Source: RFXV01 sp038150465 (GTDB lineage Bacteria; Bacteroidota; Bacteroidia; Flavobacteriales; Schleiferiaceae). Taken from it: a stretch of DNA of 52,013 nt. The stretch's first letter is position 1; every line of letters begins with the position of its first letter. A model generated the notes under the pieces. It was not told the origin of the DNA and searched no databases. It saw nothing but the letters and a program-made list of their open reading frames with translations. The DNA lies in the NCBI GenBank assembly GCA_038150465.1, contig JAYOTP010000016.1, positions 1 to 52,013 of the forward strand. The letters run 5' to 3'. This document shows positions 16,150-24,692 of this stretch, in pieces. Position numbers and translations under genes: made by a program.

Positions 16150-17475
16150 TCAAAGATTCAGCTGGAAGTCGACATCCAGTTTTTGGGCCATCAGGCGGTG
16201 CAACCGCTGACGCAGAGCCTTCAACGGAACCCTTTGGATGACTTCATCTCCGAAGGCATAGAGCAAAAGCGCCTTGGATTCGTGTTCGGGTATGCCCCTG
16301 GAACGCAGGTAGAAGAGCGCTTCCTCATCCAATTGACCCACGGTGCAGCCATGCGAACACTTGACATCATCGGCAAAGATCTCCAGCTGAGGTTTGGTGT
16401 CCACAGCTGCTTTTTCGGAGAGCAGGAGATTTTTGTTTTCCTGGAAAGCATTGGTCTTCTGTGCCTTGGGTCGGACCATCACCTTTCCGTTGAACACGCC
16501 CTTGGCGGCTCCTCCGTAAACGCCTTTATAGAATTCCCGGCTTTCGCAATGCGGCACGCGATGATCGACCAGCGTGTGCTGATCGGCAAATTCTCCACCG
16601 TCCAAAAGGCTCAGTCCGTCCAGCTGGGCCGTTGCATTGGGCTCATTGAAGAAGAAGGCCAGATCGTTCCGAACAAATCGCCCGCCCATGCTGAATGTGG
16701 CGGTGTGTGCATGCGCATCTCTGCTGAGATGGATGTTCGTATGATCGATCAGTCCCGCCTGCGGGGCGTCGTTCTGAATGCGAAACAGGGAGAGACGTGC
16801 CTGTGCCCCGAGAAATACTTCCGAGACGGCATTGGTCAGGGTTTCCTGTTCGCCCAAACAACGATGCCGTTCGATCACCTCCGCCGAGCTGCCTTCCTCC
16901 AGTACGATGAGGTTCCGCGGTTGATTGAAACTCGGTCCGGCATCGGCCGTTGTAAAATGGACGATCTCGACAGGCTTGTCCACATGCGCGTTCTTGCCGA
17001 TTCGAATGAAGGCGCCTTCCTGGGCGAAAGCCGTGTTCAGGTCCATGGTGGACGACGGTTCGTCATCCGATCTTCCGAAGTATTCATCGAGTACATGTCG
17101 GTGGCGCTGCAAGGCCGCTGAAAAGGTGCAGATATCGAATCCGCGATGGGTGGTTTCGCTCAGCCAGCTGCTGTATTTCCCATTGACGAAAACGATCTTG
17201 TAGGTATCGATGTCGTTCAAAAAGAACCGCTTGATCTCGCGAAATTCCAGTGACTGTTCTCCTTCATGGAAGATCTTGTAGTCTGTTCCCAGCAGGGGTT
17301 TCAGATTGGTGTATTTCCATTCTTCGTCACGGGTGCTGGGAAAGCCCTTCATTTCGAAGCGCTCCATGGCGGCTCTTCTCTTTTGGTGCAGCGGGCTGCG
17401 CCTTTCGCCGTTCAGTTCGTTCTCGAAGACGATGAATGAAGAACTGAGCTTGTCGCGGAGTTGATCCGAGTTCAT
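16150..17475 (-). CDS. sufD: Fe-S cluster assembly protein SufD
   Basis: 441 residues. SufD pairs with SufB in the SufBC2D scaffold that builds Fe-S clusters. The N-terminal part carries KGFPSTRDEEWKYTNLKPL, a signature of SufD, and the C-terminal part has the beta-helix core with QENKNLLLSEKAAVDTKPQLEI and the DVKCSHGCTVGQLDEEALFYLRSRG segment shared by SufB and SufD. The start overlaps the sufC stop as ATGA. It is the last suf gene here: no SufS desulfurase or SufE follows, unlike many Bacteroidota operons; the next gene is a phosphatase 88 bp on. Confidence 0.97.
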   Translation of the reverse strand: MNSDQLRDKLSSSFIVFENELNGERRSPLHQKRRAAMERFEMKGFPSTRDEEWKYTNLKPLLGTDYKIFHEGEQSLEFREIKRFFLNDIDTYKIVFVNGKYSSWLSETTHRGFDICTFSAALQRHRHVLDEYFGRSDDEPSSTMDLNTAFAQEGAFIRIGKNAHVDKPVEIVHFTTADAGPSFNQPRNLIVLEEGSSAEVIERHRCLGEQETLTNAVSEVFLGAQARLSLFRIQNDAPQAGLIDHTNIHLSRDAHAHTATFSMGGRFVRNDLAFFFNEPNATAQLDGLSLLDGGEFADQHTLVDHRVPHCESREFYKGVYGGAAKGVFNGKVMVRPKAQKTNAFQENKNLLLSEKAAVDTKPQLEIFADDVKCSHGCTVGQLDEEALFYLRSRGIPEHESKALLLYAFGDEVIQRVPLKALRQRLHRLMAQKLDVDFQLNL

Positions 17476-18224
17476 GCCTCCACCTCTTCTTTGATCCAGT
17501 CGTAGCCCTTGGCTTCGAGTTCCAGTGCGAGTTCACTTCCGCCGCTCTTCACGATGCGGCCTTTGTAGAGCACATGCACAAAATCAGGCTTGATGTACTC
17601 GAGCAGACGCTGGTAGTGCGTGATGAGCACAACGGCATTCTCTTTTGAGCGAAGGTGATTCACGCCGTTGGCGACGATGCGCAGAGCGTCGATGTCCAGT
17701 CCGGAATCGGTTTCGTCCAGAATGGCCAAACGGGGTTCCATGAGCGCCATTTGAAAGATCTCGTTCCTCTTCTTTTCCCCGCCGCTGAAGCCTTCGTTCA
17801 GAGATCGGCTGAGGAAGCTCTTGTCCATTTCCAGCAGCTCCATCTTCTCCCGCATCAGACGAAGCAGTTCCTTGGCGGACATCGGTTCTTGCCCCCTTGC
17901 TTTGCGGGTCTCGTTCAAGGCGGTTTTCAGAAAGTTGGTCACGCTCACACCGGGGATCTCCACCGGATATTGAAAGGAAAGGAAGATGCCCAAATGGGCG
18001 CGCTCCTCTGGGGAGAGTTCCAGGATGTCCTGACCGTCCAGATCGATGCTGCCCTTCTCCACATCATACTCCTCGCGTCCTGCAATGACCGAAGAGAGGG
18101 TGCTTTTGCCCGAACCATTGGGGCCCATGATGGCATGGACTTCTCCTTTTTTCACCTCCAGGTGAACGCCATTCAGGATCGGCGTTTCTTCGACGGATGC
18201 ATGCAGGTCTTTAATACTCAGCAT
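17472..18224 (-). CDS. sufC: Fe-S cluster assembly ATPase SufC
   Basis: 250 residues, ABC-type ATPase. Walker A GPNGSGKST, the Q-loop region SFQYPVEIPGV typical of SufC, signature FSGGEKKRNE and Walker B LAILDETDSGLDID are all clear. SufC powers cluster assembly on SufB-SufD. It is located between sufB (30 bp upstream) and sufD (4-bp ATGA overlap), all on the minus strand. Confidence 0.98.
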   Translation of the reverse strand: MLSIKDLHASVEETPILNGVHLEVKKGEVHAIMGPNGSGKSTLSSVIAGREEYDVEKGSIDLDGQDILELSPEERAHLGIFLSFQYPVEIPGVSVTNFLKTALNETRKARGQEPMSAKELLRLMREKMELLEMDKSFLSRSLNEGFSGGEKKRNEIFQMALMEPRLAILDETDSGLDIDALRIVANGVNHLRSKENAVVLITHYQRLLEYIKPDFVHVLYKGRIVKSGGSELALELEAKGYDWIKEEVEA

Positions 18225-18254
18225 AGGGCCTTTCTATTCAAAAAATGGGTTTCA

Positions 18255-19685
18255 TCAGCCGACCGATCCCTCGAGCGAGACGGCGAGTAATTTTTTGGCT
18301 TCGACTGCAAATTCCATGGGCAGCTGGCTCAAGACTTCCTGGGCATATCCATTGACGATCAGGGCGATCGCCTCCTCCGCGCCAATGCCTCTTTGGTTGC
18401 AGTAGAAAAGTTGGTCTTCGCCGATCTTGGAGGTGGTGGCTTCGTGTTCCACCTGCGCTGTCGGATTCTTGATCTCGATGTACGGGAAGGTGTGCGATCC
18501 GCAGGCGTCGCCCATCAGCAATGAATCGCATTGGCTGAAGTTTCGGGCATTTTGCGCTCGGGGTCCCATCCGTACAAGCCCTCGGTAACTTCCATTGCTC
18601 TTTCCGGCACAGATGCCCTTCGAGATGATGGTGCTTCGGGTGTTCCTTCCCAAGTGGATCATTTTGGTTCCCGTATCCGCTTGCTGGCGGTTGTTGGTCA
18701 CAGCCACGGAGTAGAACTCGCCCACTGAATGCTCTCCTTTGAGTATGCAGGAAGGATATTTCCATGTGACGGCAGAGCCTGTTTCGACCTGTGTCCAGCT
18801 GATCTTGGCTTTTTTGTGGCAGATGCCACGTTTGGTCACGAAATTGAAGACACCTCCTTTCCCTTCTGCATCTCCGGGATACCAGTTCTGTACGGTGCTG
18901 TACTTGATCTCCGCACCTTCCAAAGCAACGAGTTCCACCACGGCGGCGTGCAGCTGATTCTCGTCCCGCATGGGGGCGGTGCATCCTTCGAGATAACTCA
19001 CGTAGGATCCCTCGTCTGCTATGAGCAGGGTGCGCTCGAACTGACCGGTTCCCGCCTCGTTGATGCGGAAATAGGTGCTCAGTTCCATCGGGCAGCGCAC
19101 GCCCTTGGGAATGTAGCAGAAGGAGCCGTCCGTGAATACGGCTGAATTCAGGCCAGCGTAGTAGTTGTCGGTCTTGGGAACGACCGTGCCCAGATATTTC
19201 CGTACCAGATCGGGGTGCTCTTGTATGGCCTCAGACATGGAGCAGAATATGATGCCAAGTTCGGCCAGTTTTTCCTTGAAGGTCGTTTTCACACTCACCG
19301 AATCGACCACCACATCCATGGCCACTCCGCTCAGTCGCTTCTGTTCTTCCAGGCTGATGCCCAGCTTGTCGAAGGTCTTGAGCAACTCCGGGTCCACCTC
19401 GTCGAGGCTGTTGAGTTTTTTCTTGGGCTTGGGTGCCGAATAGTAGGAGATGGCATCAAAATCTGGAGGCGGGTACTGCAGATTGGCCCAGTCGGGCTCC
19501 TGCATTTTCTTCCACTTCCGATAGCTGTCCAGTCGCCATTCCGTCATCCATTCCGGCTCGTTCTTTTTGGCAGATATGAACCGAATGATCTCTTCATTCA
19601 GACCATTGGGCGCTTTGTCCGAATCGATGTCGGTGGTGAAGCCGTAGGCGTATTCTGAACGGGTGATCTTATCGAGAAGCTCCAT
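18255..19685 (-). CDS. sufB: Fe-S cluster assembly scaffold SufB
   Basis: 476 residues, usual length. Key segments are the FISAKKNEPEWMTEWRL N-terminus, YCPKGVRCPMELSTYFRIN-like core (here YIPKGVRCPMELSTYFRIN), LEGCTAPM with the cysteine equivalent to the persulfide acceptor of the E. coli protein, KGGVFNFVTKRG, and the C-terminal QVEHEATTSKIGEDQLFYCNQRG. It receives sulfur and builds a cluster with SufC and SufD. It sits between sufA (9 bp upstream) and sufC, indicating one transcript. Confidence 0.98.
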   Translation of the reverse strand: MELLDKITRSEYAYGFTTDIDSDKAPNGLNEEIIRFISAKKNEPEWMTEWRLDSYRKWKKMQEPDWANLQYPPPDFDAISYYSAPKPKKKLNSLDEVDPELLKTFDKLGISLEEQKRLSGVAMDVVVDSVSVKTTFKEKLAELGIIFCSMSEAIQEHPDLVRKYLGTVVPKTDNYYAGLNSAVFTDGSFCYIPKGVRCPMELSTYFRINEAGTGQFERTLLIADEGSYVSYLEGCTAPMRDENQLHAAVVELVALEGAEIKYSTVQNWYPGDAEGKGGVFNFVTKRGICHKKAKISWTQVETGSAVTWKYPSCILKGEHSVGEFYSVAVTNNRQQADTGTKMIHLGRNTRSTIISKGICAGKSNGSYRGLVRMGPRAQNARNFSQCDSLLMGDACGSHTFPYIEIKNPTAQVEHEATTSKIGEDQLFYCNQRGIGAEEAIALIVNGYAQEVLSQLPMEFAVEAKKLLAVSLEGSVG

Positions 19686-19694
19686 GACGAATGA

Positions 19695-20024
19695 TCAGAT
19701 AGCAAAACTTTCTCCGCAACCGCAGGTGCGGCTCGCGTTCGGATTGATGAACTGGAAGCCCCGGCCGTTCAGCCCGCTGGAGTATTCCAGAGTTGTTCCG
19801 ACCAGGTAGAAAAAACTTTTCTTATTCACTATGAGTTTAACCCCTCCGTCTGCGAATAGTTTGTCTTCTTCGCCCTTCTGCGCATCGAAATCAAGCTTGT
19901 ACGAAAGACCGGAGCAGCCGCCACTCTCAACGCCCACACGCACGAAGGTCGTTTCCGGATCCTGACCTTCGGCTTTCATCAGATGCAGGAGCTGCGTCCG
20001 TGCGGCTTCGCTTATGTGCACCAT
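19695..20024 (-). CDS. sufA: A-type Fe-S carrier protein (SufA/IscA/HesB family)
   Basis: 109 residues, the full HesB fold with the three conserved cysteines: one in ESGGCSGLSYKL and two in the C-terminal CGCGESF. Such proteins carry assembled clusters or iron to target enzymes. It is the first gene of sufABCD, so the SufA name is used; ErpA/IscA-type function cannot be separated by sequence alone. A TACTTTTG box (20056-20063) lies upstream. The ATG at 20024 opens MVHISEAARTQLLHLM, a normal N-terminus for the family. Confidence 0.93.
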   Translation of the reverse strand: MVHISEAARTQLLHLMKAEGQDPETTFVRVGVESGGCSGLSYKLDFDAQKGEEDKLFADGGVKLIVNKKSFFYLVGTTLEYSSGLNGRGFQFINPNASRTCGCGESFAI

Positions 20025-20055
20025 GTACGTGGCTTATTTGGAATAATTCTAAAAA

Positions 20056-20063
20056 CAAAAGTA
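20056..20063 (-). promoter_or_regulatory. Candidate -7 promoter box of suf operon
   Basis: TACTTTTG on the minus strand fits TAnnTTTG, 31 nt before the sufA ATG. No good -33 TTTG is visible. I saw no IscR- or Fur-like palindrome near it. Confidence 0.4.
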
Positions 20064-20167
20064 CCACACGGAAGCCGACCTATGTTCTTCTTGTTCGCTG
20101 GAGCTATTACTCCTTGAATAGTTCCGACCTTTGCGGCTCTTTTGATGAACACAAACCCCCATTTGAT

Positions 20168-21220
20168 ATGAGTCAGGATGCTTCCTTCACATCCCTGGGT
20201 GACCTGGGAGAATTCGGTCTGATCGAGCACATTCGCTCTCAGTTCGAGCTTCAACAGGCGAGCAGTGTTTTGGGCATTGGCGACGATGCAGCCTTGCTGG
20301 ATTTCAACGAAAAACAATGCTTGTTGTCCACCGATATGCTCGTGGAAGGAGTGCATTTCGATCTGAGCTATACACCGCTCACCCATCTGGGATACAAGGC
20401 AGCCGTGGTCAACATTTCAGACATCGTGGCCATGGGAGGAAGGCCCACACAGCTGCTGTTTTCGCTGGCGGTTTCCAATCGCTTCAGCAAAGAGGCAGTG
20501 GATGCGTTGATCGCTGGTTTCCGACAGGCCTGCTCGTTCTATGAAGTGGACGTGGTGGGTGGAGATACCACCTCAAGCAACCGTGGGCTGGTGCTGAGTG
20601 TGACCGCCATAGGTGAGGTGGAACAGGGCAAGCACATCACCCGCTCAGGTGCCCAGGACAACGACCTGCTGGTGGTCACAGGCGATCTGGGAGGTGCTTT
20701 TCTCGGCCTTCAGGTGCTCGAACGCGAAAAGGCGGTCTTTCTCGAAAACCCGAATGCGCAGCCGCAGTTGGATGACTATCAATATGTGGTGGGCCGTCTG
20801 CTCAAGCCCGAAGCGCGAAAAGATGCCATAGATGCTTTGTCAGATCTTGGCATCACCCCCACGGCCATGATCGATATCAGCGACGGATTGTCCTCCGAGG
20901 CCTTGCATCTGGCCAATGCTTCCAGGAAAGGCGTGCGCTTGTATGAGGACAAGCTGCCCATAGCCGATGAGACCTTCAAGGCCTGTGAAGAGTTTCGTCT
21001 GAACGCACCCACGGTGGCGCTGAATGGCGGTGAAGACTATGAATTGCTGTTCAGTATTCCACTTTCCGACCACGCCAAATTCGAGGGCCATCCCTTCTTC
21101 AGGGTCGTTGGTCACGTCACCCCGGACGAAAAGGACCGGAGTTTCATCACCAATCAGGGTCAGGAACTTCCCTTGAAGGCGCAAGGATGGAATGCCTTGT
21201 CGAACAATCCTGAAGACTGA
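20168..21220 (+). CDS. thiL: Thiamine-monophosphate kinase ThiL
   Basis: 350 residues from ATG 20168 (MSQDASFTSLGDLGEFGLIE). ThiL phosphorylates thiamine monophosphate to the active diphosphate with ATP. The PurM/AIR-synthase fold shows LGIGDDAALL, the Mg- and substrate-binding STDMLVEGVHFDL, the VVNISDIVAMGG strand, GGDTTSS and DISDGLSSEALHLA. Longer in-frame starts extend into the divergent sufA gene and have no family support. The downstream flavin reductase gene begins 13 bp after it, so the two may be co-transcribed. No TPP riboswitch-like structure is recognisable in the 143-bp upstream region. Confidence 0.96.
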   Translation: MSQDASFTSLGDLGEFGLIEHIRSQFELQQASSVLGIGDDAALLDFNEKQCLLSTDMLVEGVHFDLSYTPLTHLGYKAAVVNISDIVAMGGRPTQLLFSLAVSNRFSKEAVDALIAGFRQACSFYEVDVVGGDTTSSNRGLVLSVTAIGEVEQGKHITRSGAQDNDLLVVTGDLGGAFLGLQVLEREKAVFLENPNAQPQLDDYQYVVGRLLKPEARKDAIDALSDLGITPTAMIDISDGLSSEALHLANASRKGVRLYEDKLPIADETFKACEEFRLNAPTVALNGGEDYELLFSIPLSDHAKFEGHPFFRVVGHVTPDEKDRSFITNQGQELPLKAQGWNALSNNPED

Positions 21221-21233
21221 GGTTTACCACACT

Positions 21234-21812
21234 ATGGACAGCAAATGGAATGTGAGCATCGTTTCAGGCGCCAGCCGCAAGGGCCGGCACTCGGTGCGTG
21301 TGGCAAGGAATATCGAAAAGCAGTTGCGGGCGCGTGAAGATGTTGGCCGCATCCATTTTCTGGATGTGGAGCAGTTCAATTTTCCGAATTACATCGACGG
21401 AGCAGAGCGAAGCGAGGAACTCAATGAACGGCTCCATGCGTTCAGCAGCAGCCTGTTGGAATCCGATGCGGTCATCCTGGTCAGTCCGGAGTACAATGGC
21501 GGCATGGCGGGCAGCATGAAAAATGCCCTCGACTATTTCAGGGCCGAGTATGTGCGCCGACCGTTCGGACTGGTCTCCGTTAGCGCAGGCACCATGGGCG
21601 GTATCAATGCCATGCACCAGATGGTGGATTTTGTGAGCTATGTGGGCGGCTGGCTCTGCGGAAAGCGATTGCTCGTCAGTTCGGTCCAAAATGCCTTTGG
21701 TGCAGAAGGTCAGATCGTCGATGAACGACTGAAAAAGGACAGCGAAGATTTTCTGAATGAGCTCATGCTCATGGTCTCAGTGGTCCGATCCGAGCGCAGC
21801 CTTCAGCGCTGA
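21234..21812 (+). CDS. NAD(P)H-dependent FMN reductase family protein
   Basis: 192 residues from ATG 21234. A flavodoxin-like fold with the FMN phosphate loop SGASRKGRHSVRVA and the flavin-binding loop SPEYNGGMAGSMKNALDYF, followed by VSAGTMGG. These proteins reduce FMN or quinones (YieF/ArsH/azoreductase-like) in the cytoplasm; the exact acceptor cannot be told. Length and motifs are complete. The gene follows thiL by 13 bp. Its 3' end overlaps the convergent alpha/beta hydrolase gene by 10 bp. Confidence 0.9.
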   Translation: MDSKWNVSIVSGASRKGRHSVRVARNIEKQLRAREDVGRIHFLDVEQFNFPNYIDGAERSEELNERLHAFSSSLLESDAVILVSPEYNGGMAGSMKNALDYFRAEYVRRPFGLVSVSAGTMGGINAMHQMVDFVSYVGGWLCGKRLLVSSVQNAFGAEGQIVDERLKKDSEDFLNELMLMVSVVRSERSLQR

Positions 21813-22564
21813 AGAAAGCCGATCAGAACTTCTGTTAGTTTTTTTGGGCATTCCAGCATACCCATGTGTCCGCAGGGCAGTGTGGTCTGACGATCTGTGC
21901 CGACAGATCTGTGGATCGGTTCCAGTTCCGCCCAGGGCAGCACGGGGTCCGCGGTCCCGCTGATGAGATGGACCTTTTCGTTTTCGATCAGATCGCAGCT
22001 GGAACTCCGTGTGCGCATCGCCTGCAAAGCATGCACAACGGCTGCTGCCGGGACCTGCATCCCGATCTCCTCGGCGCGGGTCAGTTGCGCGGCCTGTTCA
22101 TCGATAAAGCTCGAGGGGAAGAGACCGCGGATCACAGCTCGGACGTACAGTTCCCGGTTCCTTTGGACCAGTGACTCCGCACGCAGGCGGTTGTGCACCC
22201 GCTCCGGACTGTCTGCCGAGCAGGTGGAATGCAAAAGGATCAGTTTGCCAATGCGCTCGGGAAAGCGCCTTAAGAGGTTGAGTCCGATGTATCCGCCCAT
22301 GCTGTGGCCCAGCAGATCGATGCGGTCGATGTGCTCAGTATCGAGCAAATGGATCAGGCAGTCGGCATAGGCGTCGATGGATGCATCGCCTGGAAGTGCT
22401 GTTGTGGCTCCGTGTCCCGGTAGGTCGGGTAAGAGCAATTTGAAATGCGGCTCGAGATGGGGCAGCAGCTCACTCCAAACAGCACTCGAGCCCAGGAATC
22501 CATGGCAGAGCATCAGGCGCTCGCTGCCATATCCTTTCCAATGATGGGCGATCGGAAGGCTCAT
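21803..22564 (-). CDS. Alpha/beta-fold hydrolase
   Basis: 253 residues with the full catalytic apparatus of the fold: oxyanion-hole HGFLGSS (21-27), LLPDLPGHG, nucleophile elbow LLGHSMGGY (S88), and a C-terminal LPCGHMGMLE carrying the histidine; the acid is probably the Asp in SGTADPVLP. The arrangement with LPDLPGHGATT resembles MenH (SHCHC synthase) and related esterases, so a MenH role is possible, but no other menaquinone gene is nearby. Cytoplasmic, no signal peptide. It is 30 bp downstream of the aminopeptidase gene on the same strand. Confidence 0.87.
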   Translation of the reverse strand: MSLPIAHHWKGYGSERLMLCHGFLGSSAVWSELLPHLEPHFKLLLPDLPGHGATTALPGDASIDAYADCLIHLLDTEHIDRIDLLGHSMGGYIGLNLLRRFPERIGKLILLHSTCSADSPERVHNRLRAESLVQRNRELYVRAVIRGLFPSSFIDEQAAQLTRAEEIGMQVPAAAVVHALQAMRTRSSSCDLIENEKVHLISGTADPVLPWAELEPIHRSVGTDRQTTLPCGHMGMLECPKKLTEVLIGFLQR

Positions 22565-22594
22565 TCTGCGTACTTCAACCGCTCTACAGCCTGC

Positions 22595-23884
22595 TTAAGC
22601 CGACATTATTTTCTCGATCTCCGATACCTCCTTGGGGATGCCGGAGGTCAGGTTTTCGTATCCGTCCTCAGTGATCAGGATGTTGTCCTCGATGCGCACC
22701 CCGATGCTTTCTTCCGGAATATAGATGCCGGGTTCCACCGTGAAATAATTGCCGACTTCCATCTGTCGGGTCCAGGGTCCTACATCGTGTACGTCCAGAC
22801 CGAGATAATGAGAGGTGCCGTGCATGAAATACTTCTTGTAAGCCGGCCAGTCGGGGTCCTGATGGTCCACATCTTTCTGGCTGATCAGCCCGAGCGAGAG
22901 AAGCTCTTTTTCCATCAGATCGCCCACGTCGCGGTGGTAGGCATGCAGCTGGTTGCCCGGTCGGAGCATTTCGATGCAGGCCTTCTGCACCCGAAGAACG
23001 GCCTCGTAGATCTCTTTTTGCCGGTCGGTGAAGCGTCCGTTGGCAGGGAAACACCGGGTCACATCACTGGCATAATTCCCATACCAGCATCCGACATCGA
23101 GCAGGACCAGATCCCCATCCTTGAGTTCTGCATCATTTTCGATGTAGTGCAGAACACAGGCGTTGTAGCCGCTGGCGATGATCGGAGTGTAGGAGAAACC
23201 AGGGCTGCCGTTGCGGGTGTATTCATGGACGAATTCCGCCTCGATCTCGTATTCCATCATGCCGGGCTTCATGGCTTTCAATACGCGGAGGAAGGCATCG
23301 GTATTGATCTGGGCCGATCGTCTGATCAGCTTCATTTCGCCCTCCTGTTTGACGCTGCGCAGCTGATGCATGATCGGCGCACTCCGTCTGTATTCGTGCA
23401 GCGGATAGGTCTTTTGGATCTCTTCGGCCAATCGGTCTTCCTGAGTGGAGATGGCCACCGAGGCCCGGAGGTGTTCATTTCGGTTGAGGTATACCTTATT
23501 GGCCTGGCTCATCAGATTCTTCAGCAGGGCATCGCGCTGATCGTTCCACAGCACCGTTGTGATCCCGCTTCGCTCTGTGGCCTGTTCCTTACTCAGTTTG
23601 GCTCCTTCCCAAATGGCGATCTGTTCATTGGTCTCGCGCACAAAGAGGATCTCCCGGTGCTTTTCTTCGAAGGCATCGGGGAAAAGGACAAGCAGGGTTT
23701 CCTCCTGATCGATACCGGTCAGATAGAGCAGATCTCTGTTCTGAACGAAGGGCATGGTGCCGTCTGCATTGGTCGGGAGGATGTCGTTGGAGGTGAACAG
23801 GGCCAGTGCTCCGGATTCCATGGAATCGCAGAAGCGTTTCCGGTTTTCCATGTACAAGTCTGCGGGGGCGGGTTCGTAGCGCAT
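22595..23884 (-). CDS. pepP: Aminopeptidase P family protein (Xaa-Pro aminopeptidase)
   Basis: 429 residues from ATG 23884 (MRYEPAPADLYMENRKRF). M24B metallopeptidase with an N-terminal creatinase-like domain (1-175) and the pita-bread catalytic domain. Five metal ligands are visible: D263 (VLLDVGCW), D274 (YASDVTRCF), H359 in HGTSHYLGLDVHD, E384 (FTVEPGIYI) and E399 (VRIEDNIL). It removes N-terminal residues next to proline in cytoplasmic peptide turnover. The promoter (TTTG-N18-TATCTTTG) lies 64 to 93 bp upstream and interlocks with the sdh promoter. The next gene, an alpha/beta hydrolase, is 30 bp downstream. Confidence 0.95.
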   Translation of the reverse strand: MRYEPAPADLYMENRKRFCDSMESGALALFTSNDILPTNADGTMPFVQNRDLLYLTGIDQEETLLVLFPDAFEEKHREILFVRETNEQIAIWEGAKLSKEQATERSGITTVLWNDQRDALLKNLMSQANKVYLNRNEHLRASVAISTQEDRLAEEIQKTYPLHEYRRSAPIMHQLRSVKQEGEMKLIRRSAQINTDAFLRVLKAMKPGMMEYEIEAEFVHEYTRNGSPGFSYTPIIASGYNACVLHYIENDAELKDGDLVLLDVGCWYGNYASDVTRCFPANGRFTDRQKEIYEAVLRVQKACIEMLRPGNQLHAYHRDVGDLMEKELLSLGLISQKDVDHQDPDWPAYKKYFMHGTSHYLGLDVHDVGPWTRQMEVGNYFTVEPGIYIPEESIGVRIEDNILITEDGYENLTSGIPKEVSEIEKIMSA

Positions 23885-23913
23885 TAAGAATCTTTCTAAA
23901 TAGTTTGCGAAGT

Positions 23914-23943
23914 GGGAAGAATGCCGTCCCGACTTTAACTTTG
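23914..23943 (+). promoter_or_regulatory. Bacteroidota promoter of sdhCAB
   Basis: TTTG at 23914-23917, 18-bp spacer, TAACTTTG at 23936-23943. Both elements match the TTTG / TAnnTTTG consensus of Bacteroidota primary sigma factors exactly. Initiation is expected about seven bases past the box, giving a leader of about 40 nt to sdhC. It interlocks head to head with the pepP promoter. Confidence 0.75.
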
Positions 23944-23947
23944 TATC

Positions 23948-23977
23948 CAAAGATAGAGTCCTCTTTTGCTTAGCAAA
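23948..23977 (-). promoter_or_regulatory. Bacteroidota promoter of pepP
   Basis: On the minus strand: TTTG (23977-23974), 18-bp spacer, TATCTTTG (23955-23948), again exact to consensus. Expected leader about 57 nt. The two facing -7 boxes are 4 bp apart and form the inverted repeat CTTTG-TATC-CAAAG. Confidence 0.75.
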
Positions 23978-23991
23978 ATCACGCACAGACC

Positions 23992-24678
23992 ATGGCTGTA
24001 AATTCTGGAGTATTCAACGCTTCCATCATCAGAAAGGTGTGGATGTCCCTGACGGGCCTGTTCCTCTGCAGCTTCCTGCTGGTTCATCTACTGGGCAACC
24101 TCACCCTTTTGGGACCACCAGAAGAGGCCCAACTGAAATTCAATGCCTACGCGCACTTCATGACCACCTTCCCGGTGATCAAGATCGTTTCCTATCTGCT
24201 CTATTTCAGCATCCTTTTCCACGCGGTCTGGGGCATCATGCTGGAGATACAGAACCGGAAAGCGCGGCCCGTCAAGTATGCATACAACAAGGCCTCGGCC
24301 AATTCGATCTGGGCGTCCCGCAATATGGGCCTTTTGGGAACCATTCTTCTGGTCTTCATTGCCACGCACATGTACAACTTTTGGTATGTGATGCACTGGG
24401 AGCTCGAGGTGGATCAGGCAACCGGCTACAAGGACCTCTACTCGGTGGTGGTCTCCTTTTTTAGAGCGCCTGTCACCGGTGTTGTGGGCACGGTCTTCTA
24501 TGTCTTCGCCATGGCCGCTATGGCTTTTCATCTCTACCACGGTTTTCAAAGTGCCTTTCAAACCCTTGGGATCAATCACCCACAGTACACGCCACTGATC
24601 AAAAAAGTGGGCGCAGGATTCAGCATCCTCGTACCGCTGGCCTTTGCCATCATTCCAGTGTACCTGATGCTCACCTAA
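23992..24678 (+). CDS. sdhC: Succinate dehydrogenase / fumarate reductase cytochrome b558 subunit
   Basis: 228 residues, five hydrophobic segments. It is the single membrane anchor of the type B complex II of Bacteroidota and epsilonproteobacteria, linking the flavoprotein/iron-sulfur pair to the menaquinone pool. Histidines H32, H77, H126 and H180 are placed in helices as expected for ligands of two b hemes; H183 is also nearby. N-terminus SIIRKVWMSLTGLFL and the HLLGNLTLLGP turn are typical. First gene of sdhCAB, 14 bp before sdhA. Confidence 0.95.
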   Translation: MAVNSGVFNASIIRKVWMSLTGLFLCSFLLVHLLGNLTLLGPPEEAQLKFNAYAHFMTTFPVIKIVSYLLYFSILFHAVWGIMLEIQNRKARPVKYAYNKASANSIWASRNMGLLGTILLVFIATHMYNFWYVMHWELEVDQATGYKDLYSVVVSFFRAPVTGVVGTVFYVFAMAAMAFHLYHGFQSAFQTLGINHPQYTPLIKKVGAGFSILVPLAFAIIPVYLMLT

Positions 24679-24692
24679 TTCAGAAGAGAATT

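Noticed and set aside
20025..20167. A possible thiamine pyrophosphate riboswitch before thiL
   Set aside because: None of the conserved TPP-aptamer stretches is recognisable in the 143-bp spacer, and part of it must hold the suf promoter.
22445..23887. A 480-codon open frame on the plus strand opposite the aminopeptidase gene
   Set aside because: It mirrors the well-supported pepP codons, has no signal or domain of its own, and is a normal by-product of the codon use of the real gene.
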